A stretch of 64,000 nucleotides of DNA, taken from the NCBI GenBank assembly GCA_964023275.1, contig OZ029921.1:12467806-12531805 (forward strand). The letters run 5' to 3'. This document shows, piece after piece, positions 10,521 to 20,950 of this stretch (positions within the stretch are counted from its first letter, which is position 1; every line of letters starts with the position of its first letter). The position numbers were made by a program, and so were the translations under genes. This DNA comes from Norana najaformis. Taxonomy: Eukaryota > Annelida > Clitellata > Crassiclitellata > Hormogastridae. The notes below the pieces were generated by a model. The model was not told where the DNA came from, ran no database searches, and saw nothing but the letters and a program-made list of their open reading frames with translations.

Positions 10521-11093
10521 GTGCAAGATGCCTCTTGCGTCGTATTTGTCCACAAGGGATGTCTGGAGGGTGATTGGCTGGCCACAGCTGCCTTGATGCT
10601 GGCTGGGAGAGTGGTAGCCAGTTTCCAGAACCTCAGCAAGCTGGGCTGCCCCAGAGTCAACAAGCAGCTGCATGAGGTGTCACTCCAAAAGGCCGTGCTG
10701 TTCGAGTGCAGCAGCCGAGGTGCTGTCCACCCCCAGATAGCTGCCGTTTGTTGGACAGCATGGGTTACACACTGCCCCCAGAAAGAATGTCTGGTGCTTT
10801 GGCATTGGGTGGCGGTGAATCTTATGTATCTGCCCGACAGTACAATGGGCCAGCGAGATACACTTTCCCTGTCCGATGCCTTGGCCCTGGTCAGTGGCCG
10901 GCTCAGGGAGTTTGGTGTGCCAAACATTTGTGGCCCAGCGGTGCACGGGACCCAGCTGTACATCCACCGGTACAGCTGGGCATGTGCCACAGTTCTGCGG
11001 GAGGATCAGTATCCATCACTGGACCTGTACCCACCTCTCTTGGCAGGTCTGGAGATGCGGGCCAATGAAGGAGTGTTGGTGACAGTGGGCTAG
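10521..11093 (+). CDS. unrecognised 190-aa ORF next to the Polinton integrase
   Basis: An open frame with the text GRLREFGVPNICGPAVHG and YPSLDLYPPLLAGLEM, convergent with the integrase pseudogene on the other strand. The opposite strand over much of the same span is also open for about 170 codons, so coding potential is ambiguous. It may be a neighbouring Polinton gene or a remnant of element X's 3' side. No domain was recognised. Confidence 0.3.
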   Translation: MQDASCVVFVHKGCLEGDWLATAALMLAGRVVASFQNLSKLGCPRVNKQLHEVSLQKAVLFECSSRGAVHPQIAAVCWTAWVTHCPQKECLVLWHWVAVNLMYLPDSTMGQRDTLSLSDALALVSGRLREFGVPNICGPAVHGTQLYIHRYSWACATVLREDQYPSLDLYPPLLAGLEMRANEGVLVTVG

Positions 11094-11109
11094 CCGTCCC
11101 TGCTTCCTT

Positions 11110-12300
11110 GCACTCAACAAATGCCTTGCCGGGGTGGCTGAACAAGGATCCGATTGGGCAGCAGCTCCATGCCAACAGGAACCACCAGCAGCTCCTCGCA
11201 CACAAACCAGTTGGCTGGTCTGTCCACCATGTCGGCTGGCCAGTCTGCCAGACCACATTCAAAAAGGCGTGGATGGTGAGCGACCACACAGGGTCAGTCA
11301 CGCGTCTTCTTTCACCCTCAAGCTTGCCGGATGCACATAGATAGCGGACCAGAACATCATGCGTAAGGATAGGCTCATCCAGGCCAACATCATGACAGGC
11401 AGGCATGCCAAGCGCAGGCTTCTGTGCCAGCCTTGCACCTCAGATCGCTTCAGCCGGCTTCTTGCCATGCTTTCCGAGCAAACACGTTGGCACGTCATTC
11501 AGCGCTGTTACAACCTCAGGCAGCTGGGGCACCCATTCCACAGACCATTCTGAAGGCCCGTGCACAGCAATGAGCCACTCCTGGGCGTACTGGGGTCCAA
11601 ACAGATGCCCTGCCAGAGTCCGGTTGAAGCATTTGACGATTCTATGCTGCTGATGGTTACCAGCCTGTCCACGCCTGCTTTGCCAGCTGTTGTGAGACAG
11701 CGTCCAAGAACTCGTGCCCGGGGTTGACCTGGAGAATTCGAAGCAAAGCGAAGGCCTGCATTTGTAGATCTGGCCTAAAGCTGCTGCAACTTCAGCTGCA
11801 CTGTTATTGGTCAATGACTCAGCCTCCTTATATCATGAGGCAACATCAACCATCATCAGGGCATATTTGTACATCTTGCGACCCACCTTATAATCAGGCA
11901 AACACAGCAGGTCAGCCTGGTGCACGGCTTTGGGTCAGTCCTTGTCAAACATCATACGTGGTATGTGTTGTGGTGTGGGCAGATAGATCTGCCACATGGC
12001 TTGCTTCTTCAGCCAACTTTGAGCATCAGCCTTGGAAACTTTGGCGGCCGAAGTAGTATATTGCATGAAGTTTATCAGCCATCTGTCACGGGGGTAACTG
12101 TCCGGCAGATGCAGTGTATTCCAACAAAAAGAAGTTTCCAACATGACCACTCCTGAAGGTTGCCCCAGTCGGGACCACTGAAACAGCTGGGACATCTAGC
12201 TACGGCCACCCTGCAGATGCAGAGTGAAAGAATAATGTAGGCATGAAGTCGGTACAATCTAGACATGGAGGGTTGCGACTCGTGGAGGAAACCAAGGGGG
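11110..12300 (-). pseudogene. Polinton/Maverick-type integrase, copy 1, frameshifted
   Basis: Retroviral-type DDE integrase of a Polinton. N-terminal part near 12190-11935: AAKVSKADAQSWLKKQAMW followed by QIYLPTPQHIPRMMFD. Catalytic-core and connection part near 11814-11440: NSAAEVAAALGQIY, VKCFNRTLAGHLFGPQYAQE and PEVVTALNDVPTCL. C-terminal part near 11406-11120: HDVLVRYLCASGKLEGERRR, TDPVWSLTI and, in another frame, CEELLVVPVGMEL. Copy 2 at 52803-53810 has the same blocks in the same order. Several frame changes make this a pseudogene. In Polintons the integrase sits near one end of a 15-20-kb element; none of the other genes is next to this copy. Confidence 0.8.
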
Positions 12301-12305
12301 CACTC

Positions 12306-12785
12306 TCAGCAAAGTTCAGAGCCACGCTGCATACTGCAATGCCCTGCAGTCCCTGCTGCAGGCACACTCTTTAAAATGCTTGTGATAGACGGGAAGTTGT
12401 GAGCAGTGCCAGTCATGTTCAAGTTGGCTACGTTGAGCTTCAGTAATTTCAGAGTTAAACCAAGGCTTCGAGTCACGAACTGCAACCTTCTTGGATTTAA
12501 GAGGAATGTGCTTATTAAGAAGTTTGGTTGGAACAGATTGGAGTTGGTGAGATAGGGCATACGCAAAAAAGTGTTTGAATCAGAAGAAGGAATTGAGGAG
12601 CAGATGTCATTCTTGAAAGTCTGGATATCTAATTGATGCCAGGGTCTGAAAGTGATGATTGATTGTTGGTAGGAGAAGACTGTTGTAGCCAAGTTTTGTT
12701 GAGAGCAAGAATATCTATCATATTATCCAGGATGTAATTTTGAAGAGTGGGACTTGTTCCGGATAGAATGATATTGAGGTGACAG
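12306..12785 (-). pseudogene. LINE endonuclease and linker fragment
   Basis: At about 12720-12690 the minus strand reads MIDILALNKTWLQ, the DILALTETWL-like motif of the LINE APE endonuclease. Further downstream come QLDIQTFKNDICSS and, in another frame, RDSKPWFNSEI-like text, the linker between endonuclease and RT in CR1-type elements. Only short internal pieces remain. Confidence 0.6.
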
Positions 12786-12788
12786 AAA

Positions 12789-13990
12789 TTAATAGTTCAT
12801 GGGGACCAGCTCAACACCAGCAGAAAGAAGCAACAGAATGTAAACCATGAACAAGTAAGTTCGGTGTACTTTCGACCTAGGTGTAGGATTGGAAAAATGG
12901 GAGCATGATGAGCACATATGTTGACATGGCTGTCCTTGCTTCACAGTTTCCTCCATGATCTTATACATTGGGCACAGGAACAGATCTGGAGCCATTCTAC
13001 ATTCCTGTCGCACTCCACTACCCACCCTGAAACATTCAGATGCATCAGTGCAAACTGCACTCGGCATGTCCATGTACAAATTCTTCATTAGGCCAACAAT
13101 CTTTTCTGGCACCCTCTGAGATAGGAGTAGCCTCCAGATGGCATCATGGCCAACAGAATCAAAGGTGCCCTTAGATCAACATATGCAATCCATAGCGGCT
13201 GTCGAAACTCTCTTCTAGTTTGAATTATGCCACTGAGGGTGAACATGTGATCGATAGTTGACCTCCTGGGGTGAAGCTGCTGTGCTTCCCTTGTCTCAAC
13301 TGTAGCAGATGTCTCTTAACCCTTGATAGGAGGATGCCAGCAAAGACCTTACCGGGCACTGATAGCAGGGTGACACCTCGATAGTTCTTGCAGTCTCAGC
13401 GACTGCCGTTGCCTTTGTAAAAAGGGAGAATGATTCCTTTGGTCCAGTCCCTCGGTACCAAGGCAGGGCTCCAGATGCCTTCCAATACGTGGGTGAGCCA
13501 CTTAGTACCCACCTCCCGCCTCTCCCCTGGCTTTAAGCATCTCGGCTGATGTACGGCAGATTCGTGGGACCTTTCCATTCTTCGGCTGGTGTACTTAAGC
13601 AGCCATCTCCTGCTACTGGTGAACAGCAGAAAATTGATGGAGCAACTTCCGTAGTTTGAGAGCTTTGATTCATTGGTGTAGGTGGCGGGGCACAGTTAAG
13701 GTCTTCATATAATTCCCTCCACTGCTGGATCTTATGGCCGTCCGAGTTTTTTACTGGGCTAAAAACTCATGCGATTACCAAACGCAGCTTCCAAAAGTTG
13801 GCGAATGCATCCTTCAGCTGTCCCTTGTGGAGAGCAGTCTCAACTTGCCTTGCCTTTTCATCTGCCTACAACTGGTTATCCTGTCTCAGCGAGTTCTGCA
13901 CTTCTTTTGCAGGTGCCTGTTTTCTTCTGTCTCGGCATGTAGACAGTGGATTATGATTTTGATTTCACTTGAAGCAACCATCGACTGATG
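12789..13990 (-). pseudogene. LINE reverse transcriptase fragment
   Basis: RT blocks in order on the minus strand: PRDWTKGIILPFYKGNGSR (13480-13400), SVPGK.F near 13360, a piece reading as FDSVGHDAIWRLLLSQ, then PEKIVGLMKNLYMDMPSAVC with GVRQEC..APDLFLCPM (13110-12960). The GVRQ(G)C..APDLFLCP wording is a LINE subgroup distinct from the CR1/L2-like copies. Frames change at least four times. The downstream end is abutted by a different LINE fragment. Confidence 0.75.
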
Positions 13991-14575
13991 CCTTGGACAT
14001 TATGATAATGGTGCTGTAGAAGTAATTGAATTACATAGTTTAGATCATATATGATGATGCATAAATCCATGATTGTTCACGTAACCAATGATACTTCAGT
14101 AACAAATGTCCGAACAGTGTCCAAAGCAATAAAAAAATGACAGCGAAAGAGAGAAGTAACTTCAAGAATGCGTAGTAGGTCACATTAGAGTCTGAATGAA
14201 CTAAAATTATCTATCAAAATCCGCATCAAAAGCAACATGCTAGAGAAACATGCAGCCATGTATGCCTTTTCAATAAATATTTGTAAAAAATAAATCATAC
14301 TGGTCAGACATTTTAAGATGTGGGTTGGTGCTTGTAGAATAGCATGGACGAACCTCGTTTTATGGCCTGGGTGGATCTGCAGGAGATTTGTGTGTTTGTG
14401 GTTATGAAAAACCTTTTTTAGATGTTTAATTTCTGTATGGTGTATGCGTGTTAGGGTTTTATGCATGAAAATATGTTTTTTGCTAAGAAGGCTTATTTCT
14501 ACTGTGTAGTAATTTCTGGCAGGTAATTATTGGATTAGCTGAAGATTTACTGACAAATTCTTTCCAATATTTCAG
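13991..14575 (+). other. probable intron upstream of the Kelch-like exon
   Basis: AT-rich, no coding motifs. It ends in a pyrimidine-rich tract and TTTCCAATATTTCAG, a good metazoan 3' splice site. The upstream exon or exons were not recognised in this window. Confidence 0.5.
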
Positions 14576-16354
14576 GTTTCAGAAACAAAATTGAAGTACA
14601 TTAATCGACAGTACAAAAAGGTGTCATCGAAAATGTATGATTACAACTGTGATGTTAAATTGATTGTTGGGAATGAAACATTTAAGGCTCACAGAGATGT
14701 TCTGGAACAAGCAAGTGATTATTTCTCTGCTATGTTCACGCATAACATGCAGGAGAAGGAAAATGATGTGATAGAATTGAAAGAAATCAGCCCATCAGGT
14801 TTCACATCTATGATTGAGTACTTCTACCATGGTTATGTCACTATTGATACAAATAACATCCAAGGAATCCTAGAAGCTGCTAGATTCTTTCATATAGAGT
14901 GGCTGATTAAAGTCTGCCATCACTACTTGGTTCATCATCTCAGTATTGAAGACTATCATGCAGTTCTTCAGTTGGCAGATGCCTATTATTTGGGAGTGGA
15001 GGATGTGCAAAGTAAAATTCTGATTTTTTTCTGTGATAATTTTCTACAACTGTCAGCAAAGCCAAAGTTTCTTCGAGTGCAGTTTGAACTTATACATCAG
15101 CTTTTGGCTGAAGATCATTGCATTCAGGCTCCAGAAGGTTTTATTCTCAAAGCAGTTCTTCGTTGGATTGAGTATGACTTGCCAGTTCGTCAGGTTCATA
15201 AAGTTGAACTGCTTCGGCTCATCCGTTACCCACTACTGGAAATGGATGAACTGAACAGCATTGATGAAAGTGTGCTTGCTCTTCCTGATATCATACCTCT
15301 TGTTGATGAGGCAAGAAACTATCTCAGTATTCCTAGTCGGCAGTGTCTACTAAACTCTGAGAAGACAGAAGCAAGAGGATCCAAAAATTTCCTTGTTCTG
15401 TACTCGGGAATTGAAGATGACAACTACATTAATTACAAGTCTGCTGAAGGAGCTGGATTTCTTACGGAAAGCTTAGATACCTCATTTCTGCAAGTTGTTT
15501 TTGAATTCTCTTCTGTGGCAGGTCTTGGAAATTTTGTCTTTGTTGCTGGTGGTTATGGGCGTGATAGATGGTGTAGCAGTTCAGCATTTTATCGTTATAG
15601 TCCACACAGTCTTCGATGGGTTGAGCTGTCATCTATGCAGCAGGCAAGGGTTAGCTTTCCTTTATGTCCCTCAGAAAGAATTCTGTATGCAGTCACCGGT
15701 GTTGATCACATTGTTCTGGAAGGTATTGATCGAGAGATTATTCTCGACTCTATTGAGTTTTACAATCCAGAAGATAACTTGTGGCACTTCATTCCACCAT
15801 TACCATTTGGCTGCTTTAATGTTGGAGCTGTGATTGTCAATGAAAAGTTATATGTGACAGGTGGTATTAGTGATGATCCAGAGCACAATGTACCTGTCAG
15901 TTACATGCACATGTACAATCCTGTGGAGGAAGCCTGGACATCTTTAGCCAGCATGCTTACTGAACGTCACTGTCATGGCATCTTTAGCCTTTCCAGCAAG
16001 CTGTATGTATGTGGTGGTTTCACTTGTGGAGATGACATGATGGGATTTAAAGATTGCTTAATCAATGAGGTATACAACATGGAAACTGATCAGTGGAGCA
16101 TTCTTAGCAATACACCGTCCATCTATGGTCATCTGTATGCATCACCAGTAATCTTCAATGATAGAGTTTACATCCTCAGTGGTTCTAGCAAAGAACAGTT
16201 CTTTCTGCACAGGTTTTGTGAAGAGACAGGAATTGTAGAAGATGGTGAACCATGTGGACCATATGTCCATAAAATGGTCACCCTGAAAGTTCCCATGCCA
16301 ACACAATATTTAGATGAACTTCTGTCTCCAAATTCTAAGGCAGAGATGTCTTAA
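14576..16354 (+). CDS. Kelch-like protein (BTB-BACK-Kelch), large 3' exon
   Basis: Substrate adaptor of a Cullin-3 ubiquitin ligase by family knowledge. The frame is open from the AG at 14574-14575 to TAA at 16352-16354. If no 5' exon is used, the first in-frame ATG is 14633. However, VSETKLKYINRQYKK upstream of it resembles the usual lead-in to a BTB fold, so an upstream exon is likely. BTB domain: CDVKLIVGNETFKAHRDVL through EYFYHGYV (Cul3-facing). BACK domain: about residues 125-235 with HHLSIEDYHAVLQLADAYY and LLRLIRYPLL. Kelch blades carry double glycines: FVFVAGGYGRD, KLYVTGGISDD, KLYVCGGFTCG and RVYILSGS. Length is typical of KLHL proteins (about 570-620 aa). No frameshift. Orthology to a specific KLHL member is not clear. 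Confidence 0.93.
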   Translation, partial: VSETKLKYINRQYKKVSSKMYDYNCDVKLIVGNETFKAHRDVLEQASDYFSAMFTHNMQEKENDVIELKEISPSGFTSMIEYFYHGYVTIDTNNIQGILEAARFFHIEWLIKVCHHYLVHHLSIEDYHAVLQLADAYYLGVEDVQSKILIFFCDNFLQLSAKPKFLRVQFELIHQLLAEDHCIQAPEGFILKAVLRWIEYDLPVRQVHKVELLRLIRYPLLEMDELNSIDESVLALPDIIPLVDEARNYLSIPSRQCLLNSEKTEARGSKNFLVLYSGIEDDNYINYKSAEGAGFLTESLDTSFLQVVFEFSSVAGLGNFVFVAGGYGRDRWCSSSAFYRYSPHSLRWVELSSMQQARVSFPLCPSERILYAVTGVDHIVLEGIDREIILDSIEFYNPEDNLWHFIPPLPFGCFNVGAVIVNEKLYVTGGISDDPEHNVPVSYMHMYNPVEEAWTSLASMLTERHCHGIFSLSSKLYVCGGFTCGDDMMGFKDCLINEVYNMETDQWSILSNTPSIYGHLYASPVIFNDRVYILSGSSKEQFFLHRFCEETGIVEDGEPCGPYVHKMVTLKVPMPTQYLDELLSPNSKAEMS

Positions 16355-16435
16355 GAACATACTTCTAGAGACCATTATGTGGCTGATGATTAAATGCTAT
16401 GATCATCCTCCATGTAATCTAAAAAGATAATCTAA

Positions 16436-16441
16436 AATAAA
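16436..16441 (+). terminator. poly(A) signal of the Kelch-like gene
   Basis: AATAAA lies 82 bp after the stop codon in AT-rich sequence, consistent with the 3' end of the Kelch-like transcript. More distal sites are possible. Confidence 0.6.
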
Positions 16442-17060
16442 GCTTTCATTGGTTATTCTGAAGAAATTAAATATGTCACATTTCTATAGGTGATAGTGCT
16501 TTGAAGGAATAGTGTTTTTAAATGTATAGGGTTTTGATTTATTACTAGAAACTAAGGCAAGGTGTGGAATTGACTCGTCTGTGACCCATGCTACTTTATA
16601 CATAGATTTTTACATATGATTTAATTTTATTACTATTTCAAATTGTTCTTAGTCGACTTAATTTAATTAACATGAAATATAATGCTTATTTAAATTCTTG
16701 TCAATGTGTATTTTTTGGTTTTAGACTAGTTTCAGACAGTGTCTGCTAAGGACTCCTTGGACCCCCTGATGTGCTAAACAGATCTGGCAGCTGATATTTG
16801 TGGCAAGTTTTCATAAATTAAAGAGAAAACCAATTGTCCCAGTAAATATTTTTTAGATATATAATTAAGTGACACAAAGGTTGTTTGTTTGCCACAGTTA
16901 TTTTTAATTATGTAGCTTCAGGTTAGAAGTTGTTTTATTTCATAAAAGGGTTTAAAGCAAGCCACTACTTCAGTTGCCCGGTTAATCAGAGAATTATTAG
17001 ATTCAAAATCCTGCTCCTTGAGTGAGGCTTATTAGTCTGTGCAGCCCCAAAATACTTCAC
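16442..17060. other. AT-rich 3' flank of the Kelch-like gene
   Basis: No gene or repeat recognised. Could include a longer 3' UTR. Confidence 0.4.
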
Positions 17061-17064
17061 AGAT

Positions 17065-17362
17065 AGGGTTACCAGATGATATCTCTAAAAGTACTGTACA
17101 TGTAAATGTACACAGTTTTTATGTAGCAACCATATGGCCTAGACCCTGCTGATTTTGCAATGAATTGATTGGGTGAGATCCTTTACCACCACTTCCCTTC
17201 CGAATGGGTGCCACACTATTTAAGGTCTCTGTGTATGGACCGTGCTAGCCTGAGATTTAAATTTCTGAAACAATGCCACTATCAGTATGCAAACGAACAT
17301 CCTTGTGCACAGAGGTGCGTTGATGTACGCTTTAACCAATGAGCTAACCAGTCCATGGACAC
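17065..17362 (-). mobile_element. tRNA-derived SINE, minus strand
   Basis: Box A is TAGCTCATTGG on the minus strand (17346-17336), preceded by a GGACTGGT tRNA-like start. The body matches the plus-strand SINE at 24700-24870 in order: CTAGCACGGTC, AGACCTTAAAT, CCCATTC...GGG, GTGGTG..AAGG, AATTCATTG.AAAAT and AGCAGGGT. The shared body at two loci in opposite orientation supports a SINE family. Box B is degenerate here. Confidence 0.65.
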
Positions 17363-18435
17363 TATCCTGATGGGGATGTCAGTGGTGAAATGCCTATGAA
17401 AACTTGTACATAGTGACCGGTGATGATTGCCCAAATACATGTACCAGACTGTCCAGTTGCTGGCAACCCAAATCAGGAAGCTCTTGTGTTCCTGTTCTTG
17501 GATGATCAGTGATCTATGGACCTATGAAGCAACTAGATTCAATGTCAAATCAGTGTTGAAGTTTGGGTTCAAATTGATGAAGACTGACACATAACTTTAG
17601 ACTTGCCCATCTCTTCTGTAAAGGTTTATCATTATGTCCTTTCTTGTTTTGCAGTTAGTGTCAACATCATTAAAGTTGTGCAATTTCTGATTAATAATAG
17701 CCTAAGTAACTTTCGAAGCTGTTGCTGGATTTAATTTTCTCGTGCTGTCTGTCATTCCTTATTTGTCTGAACAAACAAGTAAAGACAGACATTATTTAGA
17801 TCAAATTCAGTTCTTATATTACATCTGTGGGACAGTTTGTGTGATATTCAGGGTTATCCTTGAACAGCAACAGTCCAAGAAACAGGTCATATAAGGTTAC
17901 TTGCTCGAGTCTAATCTTTGTACTTAATGCATTTGGCAGCATGGACCAGGGCTGCTTTGACACAACCTCATCGAATGGGGATGAGCTACAAATCCTTCAT
18001 GCAGCTCTGGCACAGTGCAGACTGTGGTGCACATTGTTGAATTCTCTCCACGCATATGTTGCATTGGTGGACTGGTGGCTCTTTATGTTGCTTGTGATGA
18101 TGCAGCTGTCTGAGCAGAAACCACTTAACGCTAGAAGAAGATGGCATTAATCCAAAGCAAATCTATAATCCAGTCAATTCCAAGGGTCAGTCTGATTAGA
18201 CAGAAAGGCATCCTAAGATGGATAAGCATGCTGAAACAAAACTGGAGTCAAGAACAAAAGATGCCAAGGACTTGGAAGTGCAGATTGTGGAAGCGTATTC
18301 TGAAACTCGGGACCAGCAACAGAAAAGCCTTGCTGCCAAGTGCAGTATCTACTCAAGGCATGGCAGGACAAGACAGTCAGCCAAGGGATCTGCTAGAGTA
18401 ATAATAGGGCTGAGGGGTAACTATATTTTGAAGGT
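17363..18435. other. no recognisable gene
   Basis: Short open frames only, the longest about 96 codons at 17860-18150. No conserved motif that I can support. Possibly old transposon sequence. Confidence 0.4.
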
Positions 18436-18439
18436 ACTA

Positions 18440-19085
18440 CAGTTGATCTGAATGCAGTGTCTTGAAGGCAGTTACATTAATTACAAAATTAATCCCATTC
18501 TGCACATGGAGCCAATGCAATGATTTAAAAACTGGGAATACGATCATTGCTTTGAGGTCTTTTTGATCACCCTAGCGGCCTAGCCAGTAAGGTCGAAACT
18601 ACAACTTTGGCAAATTTGCTTTTGTGTCACCAGGTAGAAGAGAATTATAGTAATCAAGATGGCTTGATATGAGTGCAACAACACTAGTGTAGCCATGAGA
18701 ATATAGTGTCTAGTTCTATAATTCAACGGATTTCACACCTGTAGAAATAAGACATTTACAGATGGCATTCAGAAGGTCATTAAAACAGAGTAGCATATAT
18801 ATCGCACCCAAATTACAAGCGCATTCTTAATGCTCATTTACCAAGATGCATGGAAGTTAGTGCTTCATGCTGCATAAGGCGTTGAGGTGTACCAGCAGTC
18901 CAAGAAGGTTGAATCAGAGTTTACCATTAAGATACACAGATTTGGTGCATGAGATAAGATAAGCTGAAAACCAACTGAAAGCAGGACACAAATTCTGAAT
19001 CATTATTACAGATGTTGCAGAAGAATGGAATGATCAGCTGCCTCTAAAGCAGCTGACAGATCAAGAAGCACCAGAGCATAACCAT
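18440..19085 (-). pseudogene. very degenerate LINE reverse transcriptase
   Basis: Minus-strand text near 19070-19010 reads LLDLSAALEAADHSILLQ, the LDLSAAFDTVDH block of CR1/L2-like RT with substitutions. Toward 18600 come pieces resembling the C-terminal CNSLL..V block. Stops and shifts are everywhere, so this is an old copy. Confidence 0.5.
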
Positions 19086-19549
19086 GCCCTGTCCATTGAA
19101 TGTTTAACATCATTATGAATGGGGCAGTTTCTATTGAACGAAATTTACTATTATTGCATGCTGGCGCTAGACGAAATGTGAGATTTAAAGAGGTTTAAAT
19201 AATACTTCCGCTTCGCTATGCACATTAGCATGCGTGAGGTTTGCCTCCTATTATACTAGTACATAGCATTATGTAATAATATATACATATCCCCGTATTA
19301 ATATCATTACTACACGGAAATAGTAAATGCGCTACAACAGTTCAATACAGCCTCGCACCCTGCGTCGACCGCTTACGCATGACAAATGGCCGCCGCCGTC
19401 GATTTGTATGGCCCAAATGTGGTACTTTAAAATTCTGTAGAAAATCGTCGGATCGTTTGCAGAGGTCGCAGATAGGCGCGTTGGATTGCTTATATTGAGA
19501 TCTATAATCAGGTAAAATTTCATGCGATTTGGTGCTTAAGGGGTCAAAC

Positions 19550-19815
19550 AGACTCTTACCGCCTCCCTTGGACTGTCCCTCGTATGCACACTGCTACAGC
19601 GCAGTCTAGAAGCTTTGCCTATGTTGGACCTGATAGCTGGAATCGCCTTTCCCGAGAGCTCTGGCTTGAATTCCTCAGTTTGTCTCTTCCCCAGTTTCGC
19701 AAGCGCCTGACGTCTGTATTATTTGACAGTGGTCTCACTGGTTCGGGTCGGGAGCGCCTCTGATGAGTTTATTCTTGAAGTGGCGCTTTATAAATGTCAG
19801 ACTACAATTACAATG
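19550..19815 (+). pseudogene. CR1/L2-like LINE 3' end
   Basis: Last codons of a LINE ORF2 in the plus strand: TVPRMRTATAQSR-like text, then SFAYVGPDSWNRL, then QFRKRL, followed by GGTTCGGGTCGGGAGCGCC and AGTGGCGCTTTATAAATG. Closely related to the 3' ends at 2560-2740 and 45450-45600. Confidence 0.7.
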
Positions 19816-19820
19816 CTGTG

Positions 19821-19977
19821 CGGCATGAAAATATGTCCGGCTCCGTCAACGGACGGCGGCGTTCGAAGTATCGTGTTCATACAAAAATTATGTGCGACTG
19901 TCTGGCATAAAAATGTGCCCAACTCCGTCAACAGACGACGACGTTTGAAGTTTCGTGTTATCGTCATATCAAAATTA
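19821..19977. repeat. tandem duplication, period about 82 bp
   Basis: Two diverged copies share GGCAT.AAAAT.TG(T/C)CC, CTCCGTCAAC.GACG.CG.CGTT, TTCGTGTT and CAAAAATTA/CAAAATTA. It immediately follows a LINE 3' end and is non-coding. Confidence 0.6.
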
Positions 19978-20139
19978 GATGGGAAGCAATATTTTTAAAG
20001 CGGAAAACTAGAAGCCCAAGCATTTGCCTAAAAGCACGTGGGGCAAGGGCGACGTAAGAGTGCTATTTTTAGAAACAAAATTCCCTGTGGGAAAAGTCCG
20101 TCACGCCAAACATCCCGCGTCGAGACCAAAGATGGTCGA

Positions 20140-20165
20140 GACCAAAGATGTTAACATCTTTGGTC
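20140..20165. repeat. perfect 26-bp palindrome
   Basis: GACCAAAGATGTT followed directly by its reverse complement, with GGTCGAGACC-type iterations on both sides. It could form a cruciform or be an insertion scar. Confidence 0.7.
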
Positions 20166-20950
20166 GAGACCATAAACATCATGAATATTCATAAGTCTCA
20201 GGTCGAGATTGCTGAAGTCGGTCATTGCACAATCCCATTTTGTAGCGCTTTACTTGATGAACACATACTACTTTGACGTTGTAGACATTATTCCCACATG
20301 TGTAACTTTAAATCTAATGTTATATTTCGTGGTTTCCATTTCGTGGTTTCCATAGTTGTATACTTCTACAATTTTCCAATGTGTAATGTTTCCCCCAAAC
20401 GTAAAATCTAAATCACAACGGATTTATTTTGTTGTATACGGGCTTTGAAATTCTTTAAAAGCATCCAGGCAGCCAATCACTGCCTTTACCAGTTACTTCA
20501 AGCAGAGAACTCTCACGGATTCACCTTGCGGGAGAGGGGCATACTTTTGAATTTCCGAATATCCACGCATTGCTTCATAAAAATCCTTCATCTTTCGCCG
20601 ACTGTACAAATATAAAAATTGTAACCTCTTTTGTATGGCTGCTTTTCAATATATCAATCCTGTTTGATCTTTACAACAGTTGATCTAATGTTGCTCTGTA
20701 TTCTGAACTTTTTAACTAACTATTTTTAAAGTTGAACATTCAGACTGTAAGCTTATATTACATTGTAGCTTGACGTTGTATTATTTTTCTGTGTGTGCGT
20801 TGTTGTTGTAAGGAGCGGGCGTTTGTCTCACTACTAACAGATTTCTTACATACTTGCTTATAATTAATACAACAATACAATACAACTTATATTTATAACG
20901 CGCCTTAATAAAACAATGTCTTACTCAAAGGACGCGTTACAACATAATAA

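Noticed and set aside
10466..10990. 174-codon minus-strand ORF
   Set aside because: Overlaps the plus-strand 190-codon ORF and has low-complexity W/S/T-rich text; no motif on which to choose it.
17860..18150. CFDTTSSN text resembling element X
   Set aside because: Only eight residues match; the surrounding sequence does not align with either X copy, so I treat it as chance.
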